From Phormidium ambiguum IAM M-71 (GTDB lineage: Bacteria > Cyanobacteriota > Cyanobacteriia > Cyanobacteriales > Aerosakkonemataceae): a stretch of DNA of 64,000 nt. Where the stretch lies: assembly GCF_001904725.1 (NCBI RefSeq), contig NZ_MRCE01000012.1:124001-188000 (forward strand), written 5' to 3'. A model generated the notes under the pieces. It did no database searches, was not told the origin of the DNA, and saw nothing but the letters and a program-made list of their open reading frames with translations. A program made the position numbers and the translations under genes. Below, one piece after another: positions 34,944 through 43,446 of this stretch. Numbering within the stretch: the stretch's first letter is position 1; every line of letters begins with the position of its first letter.

Positions 34944-35576
34944 TTACCCTCCAACTAGTTGCACAATTTGGGTACGCGCTTTGGCGATCGAATCTGCTAA
35001 TTTTTGCCCCCCATACTCATCATTTTCTACATGAATAAAGGTGATATCTGTGATTCCTATAAACCCAAAGACAGTAACAAGATAGGGATCGTGATGATTC
35101 ATTTTCTCGTAACGTCCACCAGGTTGAAAGCCTGAATCACCCCGCGCTTCGATGATAAACATTTTCTTACCTTGTACAAGCGGTTTATAAGCATTAGCAG
35201 AATTATCTGGTTCAAAAGCAACGGTGCGTCCGACTCGCACGATTTGGTCAATGTAAGCCTTAAATGCACTAGGAACGCTGAAATTATACATGGGAACGCC
35301 AATGACGTAGATATCAGCCGCTAGAAATTCGTCCACTAGGCGATCGCTAATCCTAATAGCTTCCCACAATTCGGGCGTGCGTTGTTCGGGGGGCATGAAA
35401 GCGGCTGCAATCCAAGGTTCATCGACGTGGGGAACTGGATTGCGTCCTACATCTCGGTAGGTAACGATATCACCAGGATTAGCTTGTTTCCATTGTTCCA
35501 CAAACTCTCTAGTTAGACGGCGAGAGTGCGACCTTTCACCACGCGGACTAGAATCAATGTGCAATAGATGTGCCAT
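34944..35576 (-). CDS. azoR: FMN-dependent NADH-azoreductase
   Basis: A 210-residue flavodoxin-fold enzyme. The FMN phosphate loop HIDSSPRGERSHSRRL, the PMYNFSVPSAFKAYIDQ segment and RGDSGF...FGFIGI are characteristic. It reduces quinones and azo compounds with NADH. ATG at 35576 follows GGAGGGGG. It is divergent from an AraC-type regulator at 35986, its probable controller, and runs into the DUF1772 gene. Confidence 0.92.
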   Translation of the reverse strand: MAHLLHIDSSPRGERSHSRRLTREFVEQWKQANPGDIVTYRDVGRNPVPHVDEPWIAAAFMPPEQRTPELWEAIRISDRLVDEFLAADIYVIGVPMYNFSVPSAFKAYIDQIVRVGRTVAFEPDNSANAYKPLVQGKKMFIIEARGDSGFQPGGRYEKMNHHDPYLVTVFGFIGITDITFIHVENDEYGGQKLADSIAKARTQIVQLVGG

Positions 35577-35985
35577 AGTTCCCCCTCCAATCAATTACTC
35601 TTTCAGCTTAGGGAAGTAATCCAGAGCAAACTATCTGATTCTTGTGCAACTATCAAAATCTTGCGGTGAGATTGGGTTCGGCTAATTCAGTTATGTTTTC
35701 CACAGTCATTAAACCCCACCCCTTAATCCCCTCCTCGTGTACGGGGAGGGGAGACAAAGATCCAAAACCCTGTAGAGACGTTGCTGGCAAAGTCTCTACA
35801 GTATGGAATCGACTTTTTGCTGTTTACCAATTCTCTATGATAAATGCGCTTAATCATTGCCCCTCCCCGTAGACGGGGAGGGGTTTGGGGTGGGGTTAAT
35901 TAAGCGCAATTTTACAGAGAATTGGTATTAGTTCACACCTTCTCAAAATGAATACAATCGAAGCTATACGCATTGGGAAAGCATT
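35577..35985. other. 409-bp divergent spacer packed with repeats
   Basis: Contains a partial GC-rich repeat (35711-35759), a hairpin CTGTAGAGAC/GTCTCTACAG (35770-35779, 35792-35801; a related hairpin is at 60034-60061), and a complete MITE-like element (35825-35928). The AraC and azoreductase promoters must lie here but were not resolved. Confidence 0.6.
35825..35928. mobile_element. MITE-like element, ATACCAATTCTCT family
   Basis: Left end TTACCAATTCTCTATGA; complement of right end ATACCAATTCTCTGTAAAA followed by TTGCGCTTAATTAACCCC. The CCCCTCCCCGTAGACGGGGA core is almost the same as the copy at 23815-23919, in opposite orientation. It ends about 57 bp before the AraC gene. Confidence 0.8.
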
Positions 35986-36861
35986 ATGAAAAATCTCCCT
36001 ACCCATCAAGTTGAAACAGAAAACTTGCCCATCTTGTCAAGTCAAGCTCACGGTTGGGAAAATATTTTAGTTGAACAATTCCAACATCCTCCAGGGGAAG
36101 CAAGTTGTCATTACAGTAATGAACACACGGTTTGTATGTCTTTAGTATCCCGTCCGATGCGCTTGTTGCAAATTCGAGATGGCAAAACTTATAGTGGACT
36201 TTACGGGAAAGGAGATATTTCAATTACGCCTGCAAAAGTGCCGTTTTTTGCTCGTTGGGAAGAAGAAGATAATTATTTGCAAATTCGGATTACTTCTCGT
36301 TTTATTCAGCAAGTTGCTAAAGAAGCGTTGGCGATGAATTCGGAACATTTGGAATTACTTCCTGAATTTAAGATCCGCGATCCGCAACTTGAGGCGATCG
36401 GTATGATGTTACTTACTGAACTAAAACAAGAAAATACGAGTAGTAAGCTTTATATTGAATCTTTAGCAAATGTTTTGGCGGTGCATTTACTCCGCAATTA
36501 TGCCACTACTAAACCTCAACTGACAATTTATCAAGGGGGATTAAGAGAGCGTCAACTTTTGCCTGTTTTGGATTACATTAACGACAATTTAGATCGAGAT
36601 ATCACGCTGGCTGATTTGGCGGCTTTGTTGGGAATGAGTCAATTTCATTTTAGTAATCAATTCAAATTGGCGATCGGTACGACTCCTTATCAATATTTGC
36701 TTCAACAAAGAATCGAACGCGCCAAGCAGTTGTTGAAAAAAAGCGATCGATCTATTACAGATATTGCTTTGATGTGTGGATTTAATAGCCACAGTCATTT
36801 AAGTAAACAATTTCGACAACTTACAGGTATGACACCAAAAACTTATCGAATACATTCATAA
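35986..36861 (+). CDS. AraC-family transcriptional regulator
   Basis: A 291-residue regulator with an N-terminal cupin-like sensor half (about 1-175) and two C-terminal helix-turn-helix units (about 190-290): ITLADLAALLGMSQFHFSNQ and ITDIALMCGFNSHSHLSKQ, ending LTGMTPKTYR. It is divergent from azoR across a repeat-filled spacer and probably regulates azoR and DUF1772 in response to a small toxic molecule. The effector is unknown. Confidence 0.9.
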   Translation: MKNLPTHQVETENLPILSSQAHGWENILVEQFQHPPGEASCHYSNEHTVCMSLVSRPMRLLQIRDGKTYSGLYGKGDISITPAKVPFFARWEEEDNYLQIRITSRFIQQVAKEALAMNSEHLELLPEFKIRDPQLEAIGMMLLTELKQENTSSKLYIESLANVLAVHLLRNYATTKPQLTIYQGGLRERQLLPVLDYINDNLDRDITLADLAALLGMSQFHFSNQFKLAIGTTPYQYLLQQRIERAKQLLKKSDRSITDIALMCGFNSHSHLSKQFRQLTGMTPKTYRIHS

Positions 36862-36934
36862 TTACTAAAAGATTGCCATTTTGTATTATATATACTACAA
36901 TAGTCAAAATGAGGACTATTAGGAGTAATTTTGC

Positions 36935-37870
36935 TTGAAACCAATAACTAACTACAACCTAATTTTGCCAGTGGGTACGCAGGTAGTAACTCGTGTGGAA
37001 GTGAAAACTTCTACAGGTGAGATTTCCTGTTTGCGGGGAGCAGTAGGTGAAATTGTCCGCTCTCCCACAGACAATTCTCATACTTACCAAATTCAATTAC
37101 CTACAGGAGTGCAAGTTAATTTACGGCGACACGAATTTAGTATTCGTAAGCATTATCAACGTGAAGGATTAGAACAATCCCATTTATTAGCTGATTATAA
37201 TTTATATGATTCAGTAATTTATCGTTGTGTGGTTGGTTCTAGAGCTTTTGGTTTAGATAATGAAGGTTCAGATATCGATCGCAGAGGAATTTACCTACCA
37301 CCAGCTGATTTACATTGGTCGCTTTATGGAGTTCCAGAACAGCTGGAAAATAATGCTAACCAAGAATGTTATTGGGAGTTGCAAAAGTTTTTAATTTTAG
37401 CATTAAAGGCAAATCCTAATGTATTGGAATGTTTATACACGCCTTTGGTAGAAACAGCAACACCATTAGCAGAAGAATTGTTAAATTTGCGGCATATTTT
37501 CTTGTCCCAATTGGTGTATCAAACCTACAATAGCTATGTGTTATCTCAATTTAAAAAGATGGAGCAAGATTTGCGAAATCAAGGCGAGATTCGCTTTAAA
37601 CACGCAATGCACTTAATCCGATTGTTGTTATCTGGAATTACGATTTTAGAAGCTGGATTTGTGCCAGTGCGAGTAGAGGAATATCGCAGTCAATTATTAG
37701 CAATTCGTAATCAAGAAATGAGTTGGGATGAGGTAAATCAATGGCGATTGAGTTTGCATCAAAAGTTCGATCGCGCTTTTGCTAATACTTCATTACCTGA
37801 AAGACCGGATTACGAACAAGCGAATGCTTTCTTATTGCGTGCTCGTCGCTTTATGGTTGTCGGGGAATAA
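36935..37870 (+). CDS. RlaP-like nucleotidyltransferase with N-terminal beta-barrel domain
   Basis: A 311-residue protein. Residues about 1-70 resemble a small SH3-like barrel (GTQVVTRVEVKTSTGEISC...VQVNLRRHEF). The catalytic region carries GSRAFGLDNEGSDIDRRGIY, the GS-x(n)-SDxD signature of polymerase-beta-type nucleotidyltransferases, then a helical C-terminus, as in COG3541/RlaP. Start is TTG at 36935, nine bases after AGGAG. The following gene encodes a shorter homologue 14 bp downstream. RlaP proteins are often linked to RNA ligases; none is here, so substrate is unknown. Confidence 0.78.
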   Translation: MKPITNYNLILPVGTQVVTRVEVKTSTGEISCLRGAVGEIVRSPTDNSHTYQIQLPTGVQVNLRRHEFSIRKHYQREGLEQSHLLADYNLYDSVIYRCVVGSRAFGLDNEGSDIDRRGIYLPPADLHWSLYGVPEQLENNANQECYWELQKFLILALKANPNVLECLYTPLVETATPLAEELLNLRHIFLSQLVYQTYNSYVLSQFKKMEQDLRNQGEIRFKHAMHLIRLLLSGITILEAGFVPVRVEEYRSQLLAIRNQEMSWDEVNQWRLSLHQKFDRAFANTSLPERPDYEQANAFLLRARRFMVVGE

Positions 37871-37884
37871 TCAAATTTACCTTT

Positions 37885-38655
37885 ATGGATACAATTAAGG
37901 CTCAACTTTTGTCGATCGTGCAAAATCAACCTTACCCGTTATTATTCGCCACAATTAGTGGTTCGCATTTGTATGGCTTTCCTTCTGCTGATTCTGACTA
38001 CGATTTGCGCGGAGTACATATTTTACCGCTTCCAGATGTAATTGGATTGATTGAAGGAGAGGAAACACTTGAGCGATCGCAAATTCAAAATAATCTACAA
38101 CTGGATTTAGTAACACATGATATCAAGAAGTTTTTCGGATTGTTACTTAAGAAAAATGGCTATGTTTTAGAGCAACTTTATTCACCGCTAATCGTCCATT
38201 CCACACCAGAGCATGAGGAGTTAAAGCAAATTGCTCAAGGTTGTATTACCCGTTTTCACGTTCATCATTACCAAGGTTTTGCTCAAACACAATGGCGATT
38301 ATTTGAAAAAGAACAACCCCCGCGAGTGAAGCCGTTACTTTATGTTTATCGAGTTCTATTAACTGGAATTCATCTGATGCAAACAGGAGAAATTCAAGCG
38401 AACTTGGTAACATTAAACCAGCACTTCCAGTTACCACAAATCCCTGATTTGATTGCTTGTAAATTAGCTGGAGCAGAAAAATCTGTAATCACAGATAATG
38501 ATTTAGCATTTCATCAACAGGAGTATCAACGCTTATCTCAATTATTAGAAGAAGCGAGTCATAAAAGCCACTTACCTGATACCCCATCAGCTAAAGATGC
38601 TTTGCATAATTTATTAGTAAGAGTGCGTTTAGGTACAGGTAAATTTCATGATTAA
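37885..38655 (+). CDS. RlaP-like nucleotidyltransferase
   Basis: A 256-residue paralogue of the preceding gene without its N-terminal barrel. The active-site motif is SGSHLYGFPSADSDYDLRG, with both motif Asp residues kept. The helical C-terminal part contains YVLEQLYSPLIV and KPLLYVYRVLLTGIHLMQTG, parallel to VLECLYTPLV and HLIRLLLSGITILEAG in the first gene. The two are almost certainly co-transcribed and may act as a hetero-pair. No RNA ligase or known antitoxin-type partner is nearby. Confidence 0.78.
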   Translation: MDTIKAQLLSIVQNQPYPLLFATISGSHLYGFPSADSDYDLRGVHILPLPDVIGLIEGEETLERSQIQNNLQLDLVTHDIKKFFGLLLKKNGYVLEQLYSPLIVHSTPEHEELKQIAQGCITRFHVHHYQGFAQTQWRLFEKEQPPRVKPLLYVYRVLLTGIHLMQTGEIQANLVTLNQHFQLPQIPDLIACKLAGAEKSVITDNDLAFHQQEYQRLSQLLEEASHKSHLPDTPSAKDALHNLLVRVRLGTGKFHD

Positions 38656-38739
38656 ACTGAAACCTTTAAATAGCTGGCAATTTTTTCGACTTTCCAATCT
38701 ATAACTGAGAGCCTAACTACAGTATCTTTTATCCGACTG

Positions 38740-39801
38740 CTACGAATATTGGATTAAGTGTGCCATGACGAAACCGATCGATGCGAGAAATAGCCATGAT
38801 GCTCCTGCTAGATAAATTGGTTTCCATCCAATTTGTGTCAACTTACTTAAGTTTGTCTCCAATCCCATTGCAGCAAGCGACATACAGAGTAAAAATTGAT
38901 TGCTTGTAAGAATCAATTGTTTGATGGATTCAGGAATAAAATTGAGGCTATTGATAAACACCAACAAACCAAACAATAAAACAAACCAGGGAATTGAAAC
39001 TCGAAACCGATGATGTGGTTCACTTGATAAGCTAGTCTGAGAATTGTGCCAACTTAGGGAACCAATAATGGGAATGAGAAGTAGCACACGAGATAACTTT
39101 GTGATTGTGGCAAACTCACCGCTAACAGTTCCATTTTGAAACGCGGTTGCGATCGCTTGTGCAACCTCATGGATCGAGACTCCGCACCAGATGCCAAACA
39201 CTTGGGGACTGATCTCAATCAAGTTTGGCACCAGAGGATATAACACCATTGCACAAGTGCCGAATCCAGTGATTGTAGCGATCGCATAAGCCATGTCCTC
39301 TTCAGAACTCTCAATCGCAGCGTTGGTGGCAACTACAGCAGAAGCACCGCAAATCGAGGTTCCGGCAGCAATAAGCTGAGTTAATTTACGATTAATATGC
39401 AAACGTTGTCCTAACCAGCAGGTCAGATAAAAGGTACTCACTGTGCAGGAAACAACCACAATTAGGCCAATCGGACCAACCGCCCATACTTCAGCCAAAC
39501 TGAGTTTGAGTCCTAGTAAAATAACTGCCAGACGCAAAATTCGCTTCATTGAAAAACGAATTCCCGATCGAAATCGAGTTGGTGTTCCCCAAAAATTTTG
39601 AATTCCCATGCCCAGAAAAACCGCAATTAATAGGGGATTGAGAACCGTGATTCCCAGAATATGCTCAATAAATAACGAAAAAGCAGCGATCGATGCGGTT
39701 AACATCAAACCAGGAAGTAGAATAAAGAGCCTGTCTCTCCAACCTAGAAAAACTGCTAGAAATAGCGATCGTCTTCGACTTAATCCAGATATCATCTTCA
39801 T
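38740..39801 (-). CDS. YeiH/UPF0324-family putative sulfate exporter
   Basis: A 353-residue membrane protein with about ten helices. TSICGASAVVATNAAIESSEEDMAYA-type and GVSIHEVAQAIATAF motifs match the YeiH/UPF0324 family. Members are annotated as sulfate exporters and are linked to taurine or sulfur metabolism in some bacteria; direct evidence is limited. Context agrees: it is the distal gene of a same-strand run with TauE/SafE and the AprAB-like genes, though 305 bp of repeat-rich spacer separates it from the next gene. Confidence 0.85.
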   Translation of the reverse strand: MKMISGLSRRRSLFLAVFLGWRDRLFILLPGLMLTASIAAFSLFIEHILGITVLNPLLIAVFLGMGIQNFWGTPTRFRSGIRFSMKRILRLAVILLGLKLSLAEVWAVGPIGLIVVVSCTVSTFYLTCWLGQRLHINRKLTQLIAAGTSICGASAVVATNAAIESSEEDMAYAIATITGFGTCAMVLYPLVPNLIEISPQVFGIWCGVSIHEVAQAIATAFQNGTVSGEFATITKLSRVLLLIPIIGSLSWHNSQTSLSSEPHHRFRVSIPWFVLLFGLLVFINSLNFIPESIKQLILTSNQFLLCMSLAAMGLETNLSKLTQIGWKPIYLAGASWLFLASIGFVMAHLIQYS

Positions 39802-40106
39802 GTTGATTTCTATCTAATTGTCTAACATCACTTGTCTTGCATAAGTGTTTTCAAAGCGAGGCAATAAATCTCATCATTAGACATCTCCAATAACTCTTGT
39901 AGGGTAGGCATCCTGCCTGCCTTTGAAATTCTCCTGCCTTACCCCCGTTATCTTCTCGCTCTTTCCTCTGCGTCCTCTGCGTCCTCTGCGGTTCATTAAT
40001 CAAGGAGTTTTTCACCCGGATTTAGTATGAGATTCTATTTTGGAGAAGTCTATTGCCTTACCCCGCAAAATTATTTCCCTATGCAATTTTTAACTCTGCA
40101 AAATTC
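39802..40106. other. 305-bp spacer with short tandem repeats
   Basis: Holds TAGGCATCCTGCCTGCC, three copies of CCTCTGCGT around 39967-39992, and ACCCGGATTTAGTAT at about 40015, which is one end of the MITE family at 40901-41011. No gene or promoter could be assigned. Confidence 0.5.
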
Positions 40107-40829
40107 CTAGATCACCAGAGCAAGTATCGCCGCGACTACTAATAATCCCAGGACAAATTTGCGAAATAGCGATTCATTAACTCGCTTAAAACAAAAGCCA
40201 CCTAAAAACAACCCAAACAAGAAAACGGGGGCAAAGCGAGCAAAGAGAAAAAGGGCATTAATGGATAAAATTCCGCCGATCCAGTAGGTAATGAGGGCAA
40301 CAAACTGAGTCAGCGCAAAAAAGCTAATAAAATTTGCCCGGTTTGTTACAGCCTTGTTGTCTCCCGACAGTTGGTAAAGCACGATCGGCGGCCCACCAAT
40401 TCCAGCTAATCCAGTTAAAAAGCCGCTCAATGCGCCAATTCCAGAAGTAAACGAAAGATGAGGCTTTGAGAAGTATTGATGTCCTGTTGCTAACAGTGCA
40501 ACGAAGCAGAGTATCAACGCTCCAATAATGCGCCGCATCAGATTCGGCTCTAAAATGGACAGGAAGTAAGTACCTACGGGAACCATCACCGCAGCACCGA
40601 TCGCCAACGTTAAAACTTCAGGCCATTTCGTTTGATGAACAGCCTCTGGAATCAGCCCACCCGCTGCTGTCATTTCTAAAAGCAATATCGCTGCAATGAC
40701 TTGCTGAGGAGGAAACAAAAGACTCAGGGAAGGTGCCAAAATGAGTCCTGCACCAAATCCAGAAAAGCCGCGAGTAAATCCGGCGATCGTCACTAGAACC
40801 ATTGCGATTAGCCAATTTACCGGAACCAT
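40107..40829 (-). CDS. TauE/SafE-family sulfite/sulfonate exporter
   Basis: A 240-residue protein with seven to eight membrane helices and the family's duplicated motif GFSGFGAGLILAPSL (first half) and GFLTGLAGIGGPPIVLY (second half). TauE/SafE proteins export sulfite, sulfoacetate and other organosulfur anions. Placed between the YeiH-like gene and the Mrp gene in a sulfur island, export of sulfite produced from sulfonates is the likely role. A 212-bp spacer with a MITE separates it from the Mrp gene. Confidence 0.9.
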   Translation of the reverse strand: MVPVNWLIAMVLVTIAGFTRGFSGFGAGLILAPSLSLLFPPQQVIAAILLLEMTAAGGLIPEAVHQTKWPEVLTLAIGAAVMVPVGTYFLSILEPNLMRRIIGALILCFVALLATGHQYFSKPHLSFTSGIGALSGFLTGLAGIGGPPIVLYQLSGDNKAVTNRANFISFFALTQFVALITYWIGGILSINALFLFARFAPVFLFGLFLGGFCFKRVNESLFRKFVLGLLVVAAILALVI

Positions 40830-40900
40830 CAGTTTATCCTCACGTTCTTAAGGCAGCAGGCTTTACAGCTTTGTAATTCGTAATTGCCAGAATTAGAATC

Positions 40901-41011
40901 ATACTAAATCCGGGTTGATTACCCCCTTTTTATTTGAACCGCGAAGACGCGAAGAGCGCGAAGAGAAGAGGAAGAAGATACGCCAATCGGTAGCGAACCC
41001 GGATTTGGTAT
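40901..41011. mobile_element. MITE-like element with ATACTAAATCCGGGTT ends
   Basis: Left end ATACTAAATCCGGGTT (40901-40916); the right end is its complement with one mismatch (40996-41011). The 111-bp body includes the purine-rich CCGCGAAGACGCGAAGAG spacer repeat. A solitary end occurs near 40015. No coding capacity. Confidence 0.75.
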
Positions 41012-41041
41012 CACTAGCAATTCTCAAGCATTTATCTGTTG

Positions 41042-42136
41042 TCATTGCGCGAATTGATATTCTGGTACAGTGACTCCAAAAGTTGCGTTTAGTCCGGTGG
41101 CAATTTGACCAAAAATCAGGCTTAGAGGTGCATTGGGTGCTTTTAAGGGAAGCGGTTGCCCTTCGTCGCCTAGTTCACAAATGCGCGGATCGATCGGAAT
41201 TTGTCCCCATAGCGGTACTTGCAGTTCGGTGGCAATTTGGGCACCGCCACCGCTGCCAAAGATCGGAGTTGGTTCGCCGCAATGCCCGCATATCAGGTAG
41301 CTCATGTTTTCTACTAAGCCCAGCACAGGTACTCCGACTCGACGAAACATATACACGCTACGACGCACATCGGAAACAGCAACCTGCTGCGGCGTTGTCA
41401 CCATGATCACACCGCAAATTGGGCTTTCTTGCACGATCGTAATTTGGGCATCTCCTGTACCAGGTGGTAAGTCAATCAACAGATAGTCGAGTTCGCCCCA
41501 AGCCACTTCATGAATAAACTGAGTCAAAATCTTGTGCATTACAGGCCCGCGCCATGCTAGCGGATGATCCTTCTCAGCGAGTAAGCCAACGGACATCAGC
41601 TTAATACCGTGTGCTTCCAGTGGTACAAAGCGTTGACCATCAGGCGTATCAATTACCTGTACAGTCGATTGGCTCAACCCCAGCATTTGTGGTACGTTAG
41701 GGCCATAAATATCAGCATCAAGCAAGCCAACTCTGGCTCCTGTACGACTCAGAGCAGCAGCTAAGTTTACAGCAGTGGTAGATTTTCCGACTCCACCTTT
41801 GCCACTGGAAACTGCTAAAGTAACCCGCACGCCTGGAATTGTGCAAAGTTGGACATAAACCCTTTTGCACCAAGATAGGTCTGAGAGGATTTGTTGTACT
41901 TGACCTTGCAAGGCATATTGATGCCGTCCGACATAAAGCCGTAGATAAACGTAGTCATCCACAACTTGCAAATTTCGCACCATGCCCAGACTGACGATAT
42001 CGTTGCCAAGAATCGGTTCTTGAATGCGTTTGAGAAGTTGAGTTACTTCAGTCTTACGAGCCAGTACGATCGGATCGGGAGCAGGTTCTGGCTGGGGGGC
42101 ATCAGCCCGATGGAACGGAGAAGAGTGTCTAGACAT
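41042..42136 (-). CDS. Mrp/ApbC-family Fe-S cluster carrier P-loop ATPase
   Basis: A 364-residue protein. An N-terminal MIP18/DUF59-like domain (about 20-105; KRIQEPILGNDIVSLGMV) is followed by the ParA-type ATPase with deviant Walker A SSGKGGVGKSTTAVNLA, GLLDADIYGPNVPQ and the cluster-binding CGHC (in LICGHCGEP). These proteins bind and transfer [4Fe-4S] clusters. The start at 42136 overlaps the HEAT gene stop by eight bases; the longer reading to 42304 runs inside that gene. In this operon it probably matures the AprB-like ferredoxin. Confidence 0.9.
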   Translation of the reverse strand: MSRHSSPFHRADAPQPEPAPDPIVLARKTEVTQLLKRIQEPILGNDIVSLGMVRNLQVVDDYVYLRLYVGRHQYALQGQVQQILSDLSWCKRVYVQLCTIPGVRVTLAVSSGKGGVGKSTTAVNLAAALSRTGARVGLLDADIYGPNVPQMLGLSQSTVQVIDTPDGQRFVPLEAHGIKLMSVGLLAEKDHPLAWRGPVMHKILTQFIHEVAWGELDYLLIDLPPGTGDAQITIVQESPICGVIMVTTPQQVAVSDVRRSVYMFRRVGVPVLGLVENMSYLICGHCGEPTPIFGSGGGAQIATELQVPLWGQIPIDPRICELGDEGQPLPLKAPNAPLSLIFGQIATGLNATFGVTVPEYQFAQ

Positions 42137-43106
42137 GGGAGGTTTCTGGCAAGGATTTTTGGATTTTGTCGATTGCTCTTTGGGAGAAGATTCGCACGTC
42201 AATATCCGGGTCATTAAGGGTTTGCTGTAGAGCCGGAAGCGCATCTTTTTCGCCCAGATTTCCGAGAGCAGTTGCCGCATCCCGACGCACATCGGAGTAT
42301 TCATCCGTTAGGGCTTTGATTAAAGTCGGCATTGCTCGAACATCAGTCACCTTTTGCAAGGCACGGACAGTAAACTTGCGAACCTGCCATTCCGAGTCAT
42401 CCACTGCCACAATCAAAGCATCGATCGCAGCTGGATCGGCAAGCAGATCGAGAGATTGTGCTGCATTACGGCGGACTTGCCAATCTGAATCTTGCGTGAG
42501 AAGCTGACACAGTAATGGAACAACGCCCTCATCAGTCAGATGTCCCAGCGTTAAAGTAGCAGATCGTCGCACCATATCCACTGAGTCTTGAGCTAATGCT
42601 AAAGCAGGTTCGCACCGCACCACCTGATTTAAGTAGCGTAGAGTGGTTACGGCAGCTTCTCGTAAGATCGCGTGTTCCGACTCAAAGAAGGGCAAGACAT
42701 AAGGCAATGCCTGAGCATCGTGAATCTTGCGGAGCAGAATCAGCACATTTAACTGAACATTGATGTCATCTTGGTGCAGGACATCTAATAGCTTGAGCAA
42801 ATCATTTGTGGAAACAAGTTCTTTCAAAGCTGAGAGTGCTTCTTCACGAATATCTTCATCGGGAGAACCCAGGCATTCAATCAGTGCAGGAATGGCAACT
42901 GGGTTTGCTAGCTCCCAAAGAGTAGTGACAGCAATCTTTTGCACCGCTGGACTTTCATCTTTTAAGGCAATGATTAAGCCCTCGATCGCACTTTCATCTC
43001 CCAAATGTTGCAAAGTTTTGACAGCAACCAAGCGATCGTTTACGTCAGGCGATCGCAACATCTCAATCCACTGTGCAACCTCTGGATCAATATCAGCCGA
43101 ATACAT
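42129..43106 (-). CDS. HEAT-repeat protein
   Basis: A 325-residue all-helical solenoid of about nine PBS-lyase-type HEAT repeats of roughly 31 residues, each with an LL-A-L-DEx(V/I)R pattern (for example AVKTLQHLGDESAIEGL and AATALGNLGEKDALPAL). Such proteins are scaffolds or act as chaperones/lyases in phycobilisome assembly; here the position in the AprAB-like operon, overlapping the Mrp gene, suggests a scaffold or maturation factor for the flavoprotein-ferredoxin pair. AGGAGA precedes the ATG. Confidence 0.9.
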   Translation of the reverse strand: MYSADIDPEVAQWIEMLRSPDVNDRLVAVKTLQHLGDESAIEGLIIALKDESPAVQKIAVTTLWELANPVAIPALIECLGSPDEDIREEALSALKELVSTNDLLKLLDVLHQDDINVQLNVLILLRKIHDAQALPYVLPFFESEHAILREAAVTTLRYLNQVVRCEPALALAQDSVDMVRRSATLTLGHLTDEGVVPLLCQLLTQDSDWQVRRNAAQSLDLLADPAAIDALIVAVDDSEWQVRKFTVRALQKVTDVRAMPTLIKALTDEYSDVRRDAATALGNLGEKDALPALQQTLNDPDIDVRIFSQRAIDKIQKSLPETSHV

Positions 43107-43146
43107 CGTTCTGTCTCCTTAGTTAATCTGATTGTTCCAAATCGAC

Positions 43147-43374
43147 CTAGCGCAGTAAAAATGGAATTTTTACTGTAATCGCATTGGTTGGGCATTCTTT
43201 CTCGCAAGGCAGACAAAACCAGCATTCGTCGTACTTCATATACGCCTTGCCTGTTTCAGGATTTTTAGCCAGCACATCAAGCGGGCAAACCTCAATACAG
43301 GCAACACATTTTTCCAGACATTTTGACTCGTCCACAATAACTGGGACATCGACACGCTGAGTGGTTAAAGCCAT
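43147..43374 (-). CDS. AprB-like 2[4Fe-4S] ferredoxin
   Basis: A 75-residue ferredoxin with eight Cys: CLEKCVACIEVCP (Cys19, 23, 26, 30) and CWFCLPCEKECP. The Trp in DECWFC and the following PTNAITVK closely parallel AprB of adenylylsulfate reductase (CWECYSCVKMCPQGAIDV), and the first motif has AprB-like irregular Cys spacing. AprB's C-terminal tail is absent. It is encoded next to an AprA-like flavoprotein (73-bp gap), so it is the likely electron partner. Confidence 0.85.
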   Translation of the reverse strand: MALTTQRVDVPVIVDESKCLEKCVACIEVCPLDVLAKNPETGKAYMKYDECWFCLPCEKECPTNAITVKIPFLLR

Positions 43375-43446
43375 AGGTATAGCGATCCTTCTAATTCGTC
43401 ATTCGTAACTGAGAGGTTGAGAAATACAAGTTGTTTTAGCAGTAAA

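Noticed and set aside
41042-42304. Upstream start at 42304 for the Mrp gene
   Set aside because: It would place 57 residues inside the HEAT-repeat gene, with no similarity to Mrp; the overlap start at 42136 fits the family length.
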